In this document: piece after piece, positions 8,519 to 16,495 of the stretch
How the letters are laid out: each line of letters opens with the position of its first letter
Numbering within the stretch: position 1 is the first letter of the stretch
The notes under the pieces: generated by a model
The model's database searches: none
What the model was told of the DNA's origin: nothing
Seen by the model: only the letters and a program-made list of their open reading frames with translations
Position numbers and translations under genes: made by a program
Origin: an uncultured Solirubrobacteraceae bacterium
GTDB taxonomy: Bacteria > Actinomycetota > Thermoleophilia > Solirubrobacterales > Solirubrobacteraceae
Assembly: GCA_902806205.1 (NCBI GenBank)
Contig: CADCVR010000094.1
Coordinates: 1 to 45,523, forward strand
Direction: 5' to 3'
DNA: 45,523 nucleotides

Positions 8519-8557
8519 AAGGCCCCTGGCTTCCGGGAAACTCCCGGGCGGGGCCTT
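8519..8557 (+). terminator. Terminator-like hairpin just before the start at 8567
   Basis: AAGGCCCC (8519-8526) pairs with GGGGCCTT (8550-8557), with inner CCGGGA/TCCCGG around an AAC loop, followed by a pyrimidine-rich, T-containing tail (CCTTCTTTC). The tail runs straight into the ATG of the next gene, which leaves no room for a ribosome-binding site. It could end an upstream small RNA or act as an attenuator. Confidence 0.6.
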
Positions 8558-8566
8558 CCTTCTTTC

Positions 8567-9031
8567 ATGCACACCGAGAAACGCGGCAACTACGACTCCG
8601 GCGAGGACTTCGTCCTCGAGTACGGCGAGCTCCGGTTCACGTTCAACGAACGTGACTTCGCCGAGCGCTGCGAGCAGGCCGCGCTGAAGCTCGGCTTCGT
8701 CGTCGAGCGCTTGGACGAGTGGGAGGTCGAGGACCTCGTCAACCTGGCGGTCAACGGCGAGATCCAGGACCCGGCCTCCGCGCTCGGTGAGCACGTCAAC
8801 GACTGCTGGCCCGAGCTGGTCGGGCCGAGCGACCGCAGCCTCGTGCACTGGCTGCGTCGCCTGGTCTTCCGCTCGGCTTGGCTCGACCAGCGCGTCAAGG
8901 AGGGCGAGCTCGACATCGCCTTCGACGCCGTCGGGCAGAGCTTCACCTACGTGCAGACGGAGCGCGGCGGCGAGCCCGTCGAGCTCGCGCCCGAGCCCTC
9001 CTGGGGCCGCGTGGCCTACGCGCCGCGCTGA
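8567..9031 (+). CDS. Conserved-looking hypothetical protein, 154 aa
   Basis: 154 residues, acidic, no signal peptide or membrane segment. Not recognised. It starts with MHTEKRGNYDSGEDFV, has a Glu/Asp-rich central helix region (FVVERLDEWEVEDLVNLA) and an aromatic stretch (DRSLVHWLRRLVFRSAWL), so a soluble alpha/beta protein is likely. Codon use matches the neighbouring host genes, which supports real coding. The start at 8567 sits directly after a terminator-like hairpin with no Shine-Dalgarno sequence, so it may be translated from a leaderless or processed RNA or be controlled by attenuation. Its stop abuts the rho-like stop (TGA/TCA back to back, 0 bp between). Confidence 0.75.
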   Translation: MHTEKRGNYDSGEDFVLEYGELRFTFNERDFAERCEQAALKLGFVVERLDEWEVEDLVNLAVNGEIQDPASALGEHVNDCWPELVGPSDRSLVHWLRRLVFRSAWLDQRVKEGELDIAFDAVGQSFTYVQTERGGEPVELAPEPSWGRVAYAPR

Positions 9032-10405
9032 TCAGACCAGCGCGTCGGCGCGCGCTGAGGCGATCGCCTCGGCGCCGGCCGCGCCGACCAGCAGCTCGGG
9101 GCGCAGCGTCCCCGAGCCGACCAGGTCGAGCGCCGGCAGGCGCCCCGTCGAGGTGAGCGTCGCGTCCAGGGAGATGACGGTCGTCTCGCCGCCGAGCGCG
9201 TCGGGGGCGGTCGCGATGACCGTCAGCGACCCGCCGTCGACGATCGCCCGCGCGGCCGCCAGGGCGCGGCGGGCGACCGGGGCGGCGACCGCGGCCAGCG
9301 AGTCGATCAGGACGACCGCGTGGCCGCCGCGCGCGGCGACGCGCTTGGCGGTGTCGATCGCCCGCTCGACGGCCTGGCCCTGCGCTTCGGGGCTGGCGGC
9401 GAGCCCCAGCGCGGCGACGGGCGCGATGCCCTCCGGCGCCTCGAGCAGCTCCTCGGGGCGCACACCGACGTAGGCGAGCGACACCTCGAGGCCGTCCAGG
9501 GTGGCCAGGGCGCCCGCGAGGCGCTTGAGTGCCTCGGTCTTGCCGGAGCGCGCGCCGCCCGTGATCGTCACCCGGGAACCGCGGCCGATCGGGGTCAGCC
9601 ACTCGATCGCCTTCAGGGTCGGATCCTCGGAGCCGAGCGCGAAGCGCTCCGTCGGGAAGGCGCAGGCCAGCTCGTCCCACGGGGTGCCCTCGGCGACCTC
9701 GTCGGCCGGACGGTCGTTGATCGTGTCGATGCGGATGAGCGACGGGTAGCGCTCCGAGCGGCGCGGCGCGCGTACCGGGCCGGCGATGCGGTCGCCCGAG
9801 ACCAAGTCGCAGCGCCGCACCTGGGCCGCCGAGATGTAGGCGTCGTCGTCGGAGGGCTCCGGCGGGGACACGCGCAGGAAGCCGGAGCCGTTGCCGAGCA
9901 GATCGACGACGCCGGTGACGACGGCGCCGTCCTCCTCTGCGTCGTCGCGGCCGCCGCGCTCTTCGCGGCCCCCGCGCTCCTCACGACCGCTGCGCTCCTC
10001 GCGGCCGCCGCGCTCTTCCGCGACCGCGCCCCCGCGGCTCCGGCCGCCGCGGGAGCGGCGGGGGCGGGCGGGCCGCTCGCCGTCGACGGCGTCGGGGTCG
10101 TCGTCGGGGGTGTCGTCCGCGATGGGTGCGCCCGCCCCTCCCTCGGCCTCGTCCGGGTCTGCGTTGCGCGTCCGTGAGCGCCCGCCGCGACGGCGGGTGC
10201 GCGGCTTGGGTGCGTCTTCGTCGGTGATGCCCTCCTCGAGGACCTCCTCCTCCGGCGGCGCTCCGCCGGGCTGTGCCTCGAGGACCGCTTGGACGAGGTC
10301 GGCCTTGCGCAGGCGGCGGTAGCCGTCGACGCCGAGCTCGGCGGCAAGGACGTGGAGGTCGGCCAACGGGGAGCCCTCGAGGGAGGAGCGGGTGAGGACG
10401 GACAT
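9032..10405 (-). CDS. rho: Divergent Rho-family protein (probable loss of canonical ATPase chemistry)
   Basis: 457 residues. Domains: Rho_N-like helical start (about 1-45, LADLHVLAAELGVDGYRRLR), a disordered acidic/RGG linker (46-160) with four EERGGR-type repeats, a cold-shock-like RNA-binding domain (about 162-230, GVVDLLGNGSGFLRVSP) and a RecA-like core from about 265. Walker A GGARSGKT (283-290) and the Walker B Asp (VVLIDS, D368) are kept. The family DERPEE motif reads VGVRPEE, so V315 replaces the catalytic Glu (E. coli E211). SGTR reads SGTL, so L434 replaces the arginine finger (R366). The Q-loop segment is missing and the R-loop and C-terminal helices are shortened. ATG start with AAAGG upstream. 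Membership of the Rho family is clear; activity as a terminator is doubtful. Confidence 0.85.
   Translation of the reverse strand: MSVLTRSSLEGSPLADLHVLAAELGVDGYRRLRKADLVQAVLEAQPGGAPPEEEVLEEGITDEDAPKPRTRRRGGRSRTRNADPDEAEGGAGAPIADDTPDDDPDAVDGERPARPRRSRGGRSRGGAVAEERGGREERSGREERGGREERGGRDDAEEDGAVVTGVVDLLGNGSGFLRVSPPEPSDDDAYISAAQVRRCDLVSGDRIAGPVRAPRRSERYPSLIRIDTINDRPADEVAEGTPWDELACAFPTERFALGSEDPTLKAIEWLTPIGRGSRVTITGGARSGKTEALKRLAGALATLDGLEVSLAYVGVRPEELLEAPEGIAPVAALGLAASPEAQGQAVERAIDTAKRVAARGGHAVVLIDSLAAVAAPVARRALAAARAIVDGGSLTVIATAPDALGGETTVISLDATLTSTGRLPALDLVGSGTLRPELLVGAAGAEAIASARADALV
9947..10018 (-). repeat. Four 18-bp in-frame repeats in the rho-like gene
   Basis: Residues 130-153 are four copies of a six-residue unit (EERGGR, with one EERSGR). 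RGG-rich linkers of this sort occur in actinobacterial Rho proteins and can bind RNA. The number of units may vary between strains. Confidence 0.8.
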
Positions 10406-10483
10406 GGGGGTGGTGCCTTTCGATGCGTCGTTCGGTGGGCGCCCCGCCGCGTGGGATCAGCGGCCGGCGAGCGATGTGCACCG

Positions 10484-10489
10484 AGCCTA
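10484..10489 (-). promoter_or_regulatory. Candidate -10 box of the rho-like gene
   Basis: TAGGCT on the minus strand inside CATCTAGGCT, sharing the CATCTAG element with the glpD and epimerase promoters. It would give a leader of about 70 nt, and here a ribosome-binding site (AAAGG) is present, unlike at the leaderless genes. A GC-rich inverted repeat (GATCGGG...CCCGATC, about 10493-10515) lies directly upstream. Confidence 0.45.
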
Positions 10490-10538
10490 GATGATCGGGC
10501 GGCGCCGCCCCGATCGGCACGTGGCCGCTGCGGCGCGC

Positions 10539-11264
10539 TCAGCGCGCGTAGTGGAGGAACAGGTGGTCGTCGGCCTGCCCCACCGCGCGCAACTCCATCC
10601 GCGCCGGCGGATCGAGCGCGGCCCCCGTCAGCGCGGTGGGGCCGGGGCCGGCGACCAGCAGCGGTGCGACGGTCAGCAGGAGGTCGTCGACCAGGTCGTC
10701 GGCCAGCAGCGCGCGCAGCAGCTCCGGCCCGCCCTCGCAGGTGACCGAACGGACGCCGCGAATGGCGCGGAGGTGCTCGAGCGCAGCACGCGGACCGCCC
10801 GACGTCTGCTCGACCGACGTGGCGGTCACGCCCTCGGGCACCGACACGGGGCAGCCGACGTAGACCTGCTTCTCGACTCCGGGCGCGGAGAACACCGGAG
10901 CGCCCCACGGCACCTCACCCGAGCGGCTCACGGTGGCCACCAGCGGGTGTTCGGGGCGGCCGGCGCCCACCCGCGTGGCACGGTGCTCGCCGTCGAGCAG
11001 CCGTCCGTATCCCTCGGCCGCGATGGTTCGCCTGCCGACCAGGACGCAATCCGCTGCCGCGCGCAGGCCACGCAGCAGCGCACGGTCCTCGGGGTGGCCG
11101 AGCTTCGTGGAGGTCTGATCGATCGTCGCTCGCCCGTCGACGGAGGCGATCATGATCGCGACGACCCGCGGCAGGCCCGGCCGCCCGCCCGCCTCGAGGC
11201 CGAGCCGCGCGACGAGCGCCTCGGCGGTCAGCTCCCCCCCGGCGCGCGGAAGGAGCTCTCGCAC
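10539..11264 (-). CDS. RibD C-terminal-like pyrimidine reductase
   Basis: 241 residues. DHFR-fold reductase of the RibD C-terminal family. In riboflavin synthesis these reduce the ribosylamino-pyrimidine using NADPH; free-standing actinobacterial members are often called pyrimidine reductase. Visible features: the strand and loop VAIMIASVDGRATID near 35-48, LLRGLRAAADCVLVGRRTI near 63-81 and the C-terminal CEGGPELLRALLADDLVDDLLLT with TVAPLL. The deaminase half of RibD is absent. GTG start with AGGAGG about 11 nt upstream. No other rib genes are in view, so its substrate is not proven. Confidence 0.82.
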   Translation of the reverse strand: MRELLPRAGGELTAEALVARLGLEAGGRPGLPRVVAIMIASVDGRATIDQTSTKLGHPEDRALLRGLRAAADCVLVGRRTIAAEGYGRLLDGEHRATRVGAGRPEHPLVATVSRSGEVPWGAPVFSAPGVEKQVYVGCPVSVPEGVTATSVEQTSGGPRAALEHLRAIRGVRSVTCEGGPELLRALLADDLVDDLLLTVAPLLVAGPGPTALTGAALDPPARMELRAVGQADDHLFLHYAR

Positions 11265-11429
11265 CGCTAGTGGTTCCTCCTGCAGGTCATCGTGCGCTCG
11301 GACGGTCGCCGGCGCCGACCGGCCAGGACGCGGTGAAGGAGCGTGGCGTTGCCACCTGACTGATCGAGCACGCCGCCAGGCGCTGATCAGCGGCCAAGCC
11401 GAGCGTGGGCGGATCGGCAGGAGGGACCA

Positions 11430-13328
11430 CTACTTCTTCTTGACGGTGATGCGCTTGGTCAGCGCGACGGCGTTGCCCGCGACGTCCGTCGCGGAGACGC
11501 GGATCGTGTACTTCCCGCCCCGCGCGTAGCGGTGGGTCGCCCGGCGGCCCGACACGACGCGCGTCTTGTCGCCCCAGGAGATGCGGATCGTCCTGATTCC
11601 CGACCCGCCCGGGGTGGCGAGGCTCCCGTCCGCCGCGGTCACGGCGACCTTGATCGGCTTCCCGCGCTTGCGCGAGCCCGTCACCCGGAAGCTGAGCTCG
11701 GGGGCAGTCGCGTCGACGCGCAGGGGGCGGGGCGGCGTCGCCGCACTCTGGCCCCGGCGGTCGATCGCCACGACCCTCCAGGTGTGCTCACCGTCTCCGA
11801 TCGGGTTGAGCGGGATGAGCTTCGTGTCGGTCGTCTCGCCCACGGGCTGCCCGTCGACCTCGACGCGGTACTTCACGGCGCCCAAGAGGTCGAAGGACGC
11901 CTGCCACGACAGCGGCGGCCGCGCGAACTTGCGGAACTTGGCGGTGGTGAACGTGCGAAAGGCGCCGGGAACGCGGTCGAAGACGCCGGCGACCAGGCGG
12001 CGCCCGTCGGCCCCCTCCTGCAGGAAGACCGCCGAGGCGTCGCCCACCCGGTTGACGGCCATGTCCATGCCGGCCGCCGGGACGACGGGGCCGAACTCGG
12101 GGCGCGAGAGCGCCGCGGCGGGGCCGGGCGGCGGCACCAGGCGCCTGGCCGGGTCGATGTCGTAGGGCCGGATCTGGACGCTGCCGTCGCCGGGCAGCCA
12201 GGCGGCGAACGCGTCGTTGTTCTCCGCGATGCCGACCGCCGGCCTGCTGAGCGGGGTGCCCGCGCCGAGCGGCTTGCCGGGGTTGAAGATGTCCTCGTGC
12301 AGGATCGCGGCGTTGACGCCACCGGCCCCGCTCGTGGCCGCGATGCCCTCACCACGCCCGTTGAGCTCGATCACCGGTTCGGTGGCGTCGGCCGGTGCGG
12401 GGTAGCCCAGGCCGTCGACGAAGACGGGCGCCTCGAAGGCCGAGCCGACCAGGCGTCGCGCGACGACGTGCGCGCGGCCGTCGTCGAAGCCCTGGCGGAA
12501 GACCGCCCACGCGTAGCTCGAGTCGTCCTCGATGTCGATGTCGGGGAGATCGGCCCCGCCGCCGGCGTGCCCGTCGAGCGCGGGCACGTTGAGCTCCTGC
12601 GGCGCCGCGGAGAGCCGCGTGCCGAAGACGCGGCGCGCGTAGACGCGGTCGGCCTCGCCCCAGACGACGACCGCGGTGCCGTCGGCCGAGACCGCGACCT
12701 GCGAGCGGCGTGCGGCGTCACCGGCGTCCCGCGGGGGCACGATGTCGAGCACGTCGGGCAGGAGCGCGAAGCCCGTGGCGTCGCGCGCCAGGCGGGCGAC
12801 GCGGACATCGGCGGGGCTCTGGCCCGGCGCGGTGAACGAGACGTAGCTCACCCCGTTGATCGACATGTCGATCGACGGGCGGGAGGCGCCGTCGGCGATG
12901 GGCTGCGGCGGCTGGAAGCCCGAGCCGCCGTTCGGCCGCAGCGCGACGTTGAGCTGGCCGTTCGAGGTGAAGGCGACCGCGACGCGCCCGCCGTCGGTGG
13001 CCGCCACGACCGGATCGCTCGCCGCGCCCCCGAGCCCCGGGTCGATGCGCTCCGGCGACAGGAAGGCCCCGTTGACCAGGCGCGCGACGAAGACGTGCGG
13101 CACGTCCCCGACGCGCTTGACGTAGGCCACCGCGCCCGTGCCGTCGCGCGCGACGTCCAGATCCCCCGCGGAGATCAGCTCCGGGGTCGGCCCGTCGACG
13201 ACCTCGCCGGGAAAGACGGCGGCCCGGGCGGAGCCCGGCTGGGCCAGGAACGCCAGCGCGGCGGTCGAGGCGAGCAGGGCGCAGCGGCGAAGGGGAAGCA
13301 TGGGGCGTGTCATTCCGAGGGATCGCAA
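11430..13328 (-). CDS. Secreted repeat protein with C-terminal PKD-like domain
   Basis: Up to 632 residues; starts are possible at 13328, 13313 and 13301, and the last (MLPLRRCALLASTAALAFLA) gives the cleanest Sec signal peptide. The body (about 35-440) has recurring short beta units (VAVSADGTAVVVWGEAD, VAFTSNGQLNVALR, AYVKRVGDVPHVFVARL), which suggests a beta-propeller. Residues 450-545 resemble an Ig/FnIII-type segment (VEVDGQPVGETTDTKLIPL, HTWRVVAIDRRGQ). The C-terminus (about 548-632) is PKD-like (SWGDKTRVV, KYTIRVSATDVAGNAV) and ends in a Lys tail. Extracellular protein of unknown ligand. It stands alone between the pyrimidine reductase and glpD. Confidence 0.78.
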   Translation of the reverse strand: MRSLGMTRPMLPLRRCALLASTAALAFLAQPGSARAAVFPGEVVDGPTPELISAGDLDVARDGTGAVAYVKRVGDVPHVFVARLVNGAFLSPERIDPGLGGAASDPVVAATDGGRVAVAFTSNGQLNVALRPNGGSGFQPPQPIADGASRPSIDMSINGVSYVSFTAPGQSPADVRVARLARDATGFALLPDVLDIVPPRDAGDAARRSQVAVSADGTAVVVWGEADRVYARRVFGTRLSAAPQELNVPALDGHAGGGADLPDIDIEDDSSYAWAVFRQGFDDGRAHVVARRLVGSAFEAPVFVDGLGYPAPADATEPVIELNGRGEGIAATSGAGGVNAAILHEDIFNPGKPLGAGTPLSRPAVGIAENNDAFAAWLPGDGSVQIRPYDIDPARRLVPPPGPAAALSRPEFGPVVPAAGMDMAVNRVGDASAVFLQEGADGRRLVAGVFDRVPGAFRTFTTAKFRKFARPPLSWQASFDLLGAVKYRVEVDGQPVGETTDTKLIPLNPIGDGEHTWRVVAIDRRGQSAATPPRPLRVDATAPELSFRVTGSRKRGKPIKVAVTAADGSLATPGGSGIRTIRISWGDKTRVVSGRRATHRYARGGKYTIRVSATDVAGNAVALTKRITVKKK

Positions 13329-13399
13329 CCGGTCAGGGGAGGAGAAGTTACGGCCTGCGCCAGACGGTGCTCGTCCTCAGGACTCGCCGGCGTCGCCGA

Positions 13400-15145
13400 T
13401 CAGTCCGGCACGACGCCCTCGTGAGCGGCCTCGACGAGGAACGCCGCGGCCTCGGCCCCCGTCCGGGCGACGTCCCAGCCGAGCTCGCCGGCCATCGCGG
13501 CCGCCACCCGCCGCGCGGCCACTCCGTCGGGGGCGGCGACGTCCCGCGCCGCCGTCAACCCCAGGCGGGTGCGGCGCAGCAGCGCGTCGCCGACCGTCCG
13601 TGCCTGTTCGTGGCGGGCGGCGTAGACGACCTCGGCCAGCAGGTCCGGCGGACGCGCGTGGGCCCGGTCGGAAGCGACGACGGGCTGCGCGAGCTCCCCG
13701 CGCTCCGCGGCGATACGCAGCACCTCGTGCGCGAGATGGCCGTAGCGGCCCGCGAGCTGCGCGTAGGCCGCGTCCGGGATGCCTTCGATGCGTGGCAGCT
13801 GCTCGACGCCGACGGACTGGCCCAGCGGGATCTCGTGCGTGCGGCACGGCGCGTCGCGCGCTTCTCGCTCGACGAGGCGGTCCACGGTCATCTTGGCCAT
13901 CCGCCGCCACGTCGTCAGCTTGCCGCCCGTGATGGTGATCATCCCGCTCGAGGTCTCGTAGAGCTCGGCCTTGCGCGAGATGTCCACGGACTTCTTCGGG
14001 TCGCCCGTCGAGATCAGCGGCCGCACGCCCGCGAAGGCGCCCGCGAGGTCGCTCGCCCGCAACGAGGTCCGGAAGTACGCGTTCGTCGCCTCGAGCAGGT
14101 AGGTGATGTCCTCGGGCTGCGGCGCGACGTGGTCGAGCGCGTGCGGGTCCTCGCTCGGCTCCACCTCGTTGTCGGTCGTGCCGATGAGCGTGCCGCCGAG
14201 CCAGGGCAGCGCGAAGATCGTCCGGCCGCCGCGCGCCGGCACGATCGCCCCCGAGACCAGCGGCAGCTGATCGTGGCGCAGCGTGAGGTGCGTGCCGCGC
14301 GAGGGCCTGATGATCGGCACCTCGGCCTCGTCGCGCAGCTCGTCGGGCCGCAGGCGATCGGCCCACACGCCCGTCGCGTTGACCACGTTGTGCGCGCGGA
14401 TCGCGAACGTGTCACCCGACATGGTGTCGGTGACCTGGACGCCGCGCGAGCGCCCGGCGGTGTCGAGCAGGTCGGTCACCTCCAGGCCGTTGCAGCAGAC
14501 CGCGCCGAAGCGCTCGGCCTCTTGCAGGACGGTGAGCACGAGGCGCGCATCGTCGGTCTGGCAGTCGTAGAAGAGATAGCCCGAGGTCGGATTGCGGCTC
14601 GCGAGCGCCGGAAGGCGCTCGACGACCTCCTCGCCCGTGATGACGCGGTGGCGGTCCGGGGCCCAGTCGGCCAGCCCGTCGCCGTCCGTGTCGGCGACCG
14701 CGAGCGCTCCGTGCTCCTCCTTGACCGCCGTGCCGCCGCCCCGGCCGGGCCGGCGCGAACGGAGCCTGTCGACCGACATGACGTCGTAGAGGTTCAGCCC
14801 GACCCCGGTCAGGCGATCGGGGCGCTGACCCTCGAACGCGGCGAAGACGAGCGGCAGCGGCTTGACGAGGTGCGGCGCGAGCTTGACGTTGATCTGGCGC
14901 TCCAGCAACGCCTCGCGGACCAGGCCGAGGTCGAAGTTCTGCAGGTAGCGCAGGCCGCCGTGGACGAGCTTGGAGGAGCGGCTCGAGGTGCCCGAGGCAT
15001 AGTCGCTGCGCTCGACCAGCGCGACGGAGTAGCCCCGCGTCGCCGCGTCCAGCGCGACCCCGGCGCCGGTGATGCCCCCGCCGACGACGACGACGTCGAA
15101 GGTCTCCGCCGCCAGGGCGGTGATGGCGTCCGAGCGGGTGATCAC
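13400..15145 (-). CDS. glpD: Glycerol-3-phosphate dehydrogenase (FAD-dependent)
   Basis: 581 residues. Oxidises sn-glycerol 3-phosphate to dihydroxyacetone phosphate and passes electrons to the quinone pool at the membrane. The N-terminal FAD Rossmann motif VVVVGGGITGAGVALDAA is at about 18-35, followed by the family signature RSSKLVHGGLRYL near 56-68. The segments LPWLGGTLIGTTDNE and SDLAGAFAGVRPL and the C-terminal GlpD helical domain are also present. Length is normal. GTG start at 15145; a TAGAAT box lies 10 nt upstream within the shared CTCATCTAG motif. No glpF or glpK in view. Confidence 0.95.
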   Translation of the reverse strand: MITRSDAITALAAETFDVVVVGGGITGAGVALDAATRGYSVALVERSDYASGTSSRSSKLVHGGLRYLQNFDLGLVREALLERQINVKLAPHLVKPLPLVFAAFEGQRPDRLTGVGLNLYDVMSVDRLRSRRPGRGGGTAVKEEHGALAVADTDGDGLADWAPDRHRVITGEEVVERLPALASRNPTSGYLFYDCQTDDARLVLTVLQEAERFGAVCCNGLEVTDLLDTAGRSRGVQVTDTMSGDTFAIRAHNVVNATGVWADRLRPDELRDEAEVPIIRPSRGTHLTLRHDQLPLVSGAIVPARGGRTIFALPWLGGTLIGTTDNEVEPSEDPHALDHVAPQPEDITYLLEATNAYFRTSLRASDLAGAFAGVRPLISTGDPKKSVDISRKAELYETSSGMITITGGKLTTWRRMAKMTVDRLVEREARDAPCRTHEIPLGQSVGVEQLPRIEGIPDAAYAQLAGRYGHLAHEVLRIAAERGELAQPVVASDRAHARPPDLLAEVVYAARHEQARTVGDALLRRTRLGLTAARDVAAPDGVAARRVAAAMAGELGWDVARTGAEAAAFLVEAAHEGVVPD

Positions 15146-15155
15146 GGCTCCCCTG

Positions 15156-15182
15156 ATTCTAGATGAGTGATTTCACGGATCC
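15156..15182 (-). promoter_or_regulatory. glpD promoter with shared CTCATCTAG motif
   Basis: On the minus strand the stretch 15182-15159 matches 21 of 24 bases of the stretch upstream of the epimerase gene (24684-24707): GGATCC, GTG, AA, then ACTCATCTAG. The -10-like TAGAAT overlaps its end (15161-15156) and ends 10 nt before the glpD GTG. Either a promoter recognised by a particular sigma factor or an operator. Confidence 0.6.
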
Positions 15183-15233
15183 GGTGCCGCCCGCTCGACG
15201 TCTCGGCTGGCACCTGACACCACCCGATCCCTT

Positions 15234-15254
15234 GCCGATCCGAACAGGATCGGC
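15234..15254. repeat. Perfect 8-bp inverted repeat between glpD and the SDR gene
   Basis: GCCGATCC, loop GAACA, GGATCGGC. It lies in the 243-bp divergent intergenic region, about 90 bp from glpD and 135 bp from the SDR gene, so it could be an operator for either. No T-run follows, so a terminator is unlikely. Confidence 0.5.
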
Positions 15255-15374
15255 TGCGGAAATCGTGCGGCGTCAGCCATCCACCCGAACCGCCGATCGA
15301 CGGGACCACCTCGTGCAATCAATCATCCAGGGCCGCTCCCGGCGTCCGAGACGGCGTCGGAACCAGGCCTCAGC

Positions 15375-15380
15375 TAGCTT
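15375..15380 (+). promoter_or_regulatory. Candidate -10 box of the SDR gene (leaderless)
   Basis: TAGCTT ends 8 nt before the ATG at 15389, and no Shine-Dalgarno sequence is present. This fits a transcript that starts at the A of the start codon. Confidence 0.55.
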
Positions 15381-15388
15381 GCGGCGAC

Positions 15389-16468
15389 ATGGCGAGCGCG
15401 ACGATCCTTTTCACCGGCTTCCCGGGCTTCATCGGCGCCCGGCTCATCCCGAGGTTGCTGGCGGGGGCGCCGGACGCGACCGTCGTGGCGCTCGTGGAGC
15501 CCCGGATGGTCGAGCGCGCCCGCGTGGCGGTCGCGGCCATCGACCCGGTGAGGATCGTCGTCGAACCCGGGGACATCACCCACCCGCAGCTCGGGCTCTC
15601 CGCCGCCCGCTACGCGGAGCTCGCCGCGAGCACCACGCAGGTCCATCACCTCGCTGCGGTCTATGACCTCGCGGTACCGCTCGCGATCGCCGAGCGCGTC
15701 AACGTCCTCGGCACCCAGCACGTCATCGCGTTCTGCCGCGCGGCACCGAACCTCGAGCGCCACCACTACGTCTCGTCCTGCTACGTCGCCGGTCGGCGGT
15801 CCGGGCGCATCATGGAACACGAGCTGGTGGCCGGCCAGACGTTCAAGAATCACTACGAGTCGACGAAGTTCGGCGCCGAGGTCCTCGTGCGCGCCTCCAT
15901 GGGCGAGGTCGCCACGACGGTCTACCGCCCGGCCATCGTCGTCGGGGATTCGCAGACCGGCGTGACCGCGAAGTTCGACGGCCCCTACTACCTCCTGCGC
16001 ACGCTCCAGCGCCTTGGTGCCCACCAGCCGATCCCGCAGATCGGCCGCGGCGACGCGAGCTTCAACGTCGTGCCGATCGACTTCGTGGTCGACGCGATCG
16101 CCGCGGGCGCCGCCGACGGCCAGGCCGCCGGGGAGACCGTCCACCTCTGCGACCCGGCGCCCGTCTCCTCGGCGGAGCTCATGCGCACGTTCTCGCGCGA
16201 GTACGCGGGGCGCCTGCCGAGCTACAGCGTCCCCCCGGGCATCCTGATCCGCGCCCTGCGCCTCGCGGCGGTGCGCAACCTCTTCGGCGGGACCCCGAGT
16301 GAGTCGATCGTCTACCTCAACCACCCCGTCGAGTTCGACACGACGCGGGCCGACCTGGTGCTCGGCCGCGCGGGACTGCGCTGCCCGCGCTTCGCGGACT
16401 ACGCCCCCCGGCTCGTGGAGTTCTTCTCGGCGCACCGGGACGATCCCGCCTTCGCCGCGAAGGCGTAG
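15389..16468 (+). CDS. Extended SDR / thioester-reductase-like NAD(P)-binding protein
   Basis: 359 residues. Rossmann fold with TGFPGFIGARLI at 9-20 (TGxxGxxG class) and the catalytic pair in HYESTKFGAE (Y156, K160). ITHPQLGL at 63-70 and the C-terminal substrate region resemble the NAD_binding_4 (male-sterility/thioester reductase) group of extended SDRs, which reduce acyl thioesters or act on lipids and polyketides. No carrier-protein or adenylation domain is attached, so the substrate is unknown. The next gene, manA, follows after 27 bp but carries its own -10-like box. Codon use is host-like. Confidence 0.82.
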   Translation: MASATILFTGFPGFIGARLIPRLLAGAPDATVVALVEPRMVERARVAVAAIDPVRIVVEPGDITHPQLGLSAARYAELAASTTQVHHLAAVYDLAVPLAIAERVNVLGTQHVIAFCRAAPNLERHHYVSSCYVAGRRSGRIMEHELVAGQTFKNHYESTKFGAEVLVRASMGEVATTVYRPAIVVGDSQTGVTAKFDGPYYLLRTLQRLGAHQPIPQIGRGDASFNVVPIDFVVDAIAAGAADGQAAGETVHLCDPAPVSSAELMRTFSREYAGRLPSYSVPPGILIRALRLAAVRNLFGGTPSESIVYLNHPVEFDTTRADLVLGRAGLRCPRFADYAPRLVEFFSAHRDDPAFAAKA

Positions 16469-16482
16469 ACCCGGCGCGCGGG

Positions 16483-16488
16483 TACCCT
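16483..16488 (+). promoter_or_regulatory. Candidate -10 box of manA (leaderless)
   Basis: TACCCT ends 7 nt before the GTG start at 16496, inside the 27-bp gap after the SDR gene. No Shine-Dalgarno sequence is present. Confidence 0.55.
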
Positions 16489-16495
16489 GCTCGCG

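Noticed and set aside
8270-8560. SRP RNA, RNase P RNA, tmRNA or known riboswitch in the structured leader
   Set aside because: None of the conserved cores could be found by eye; kept only as an unnamed structured candidate.
9947-10018. Regular 18-bp repeats considered as a CRISPR-like array
   Set aside because: There are no spacers; the units are contiguous, in frame and code EERGGR repeats.
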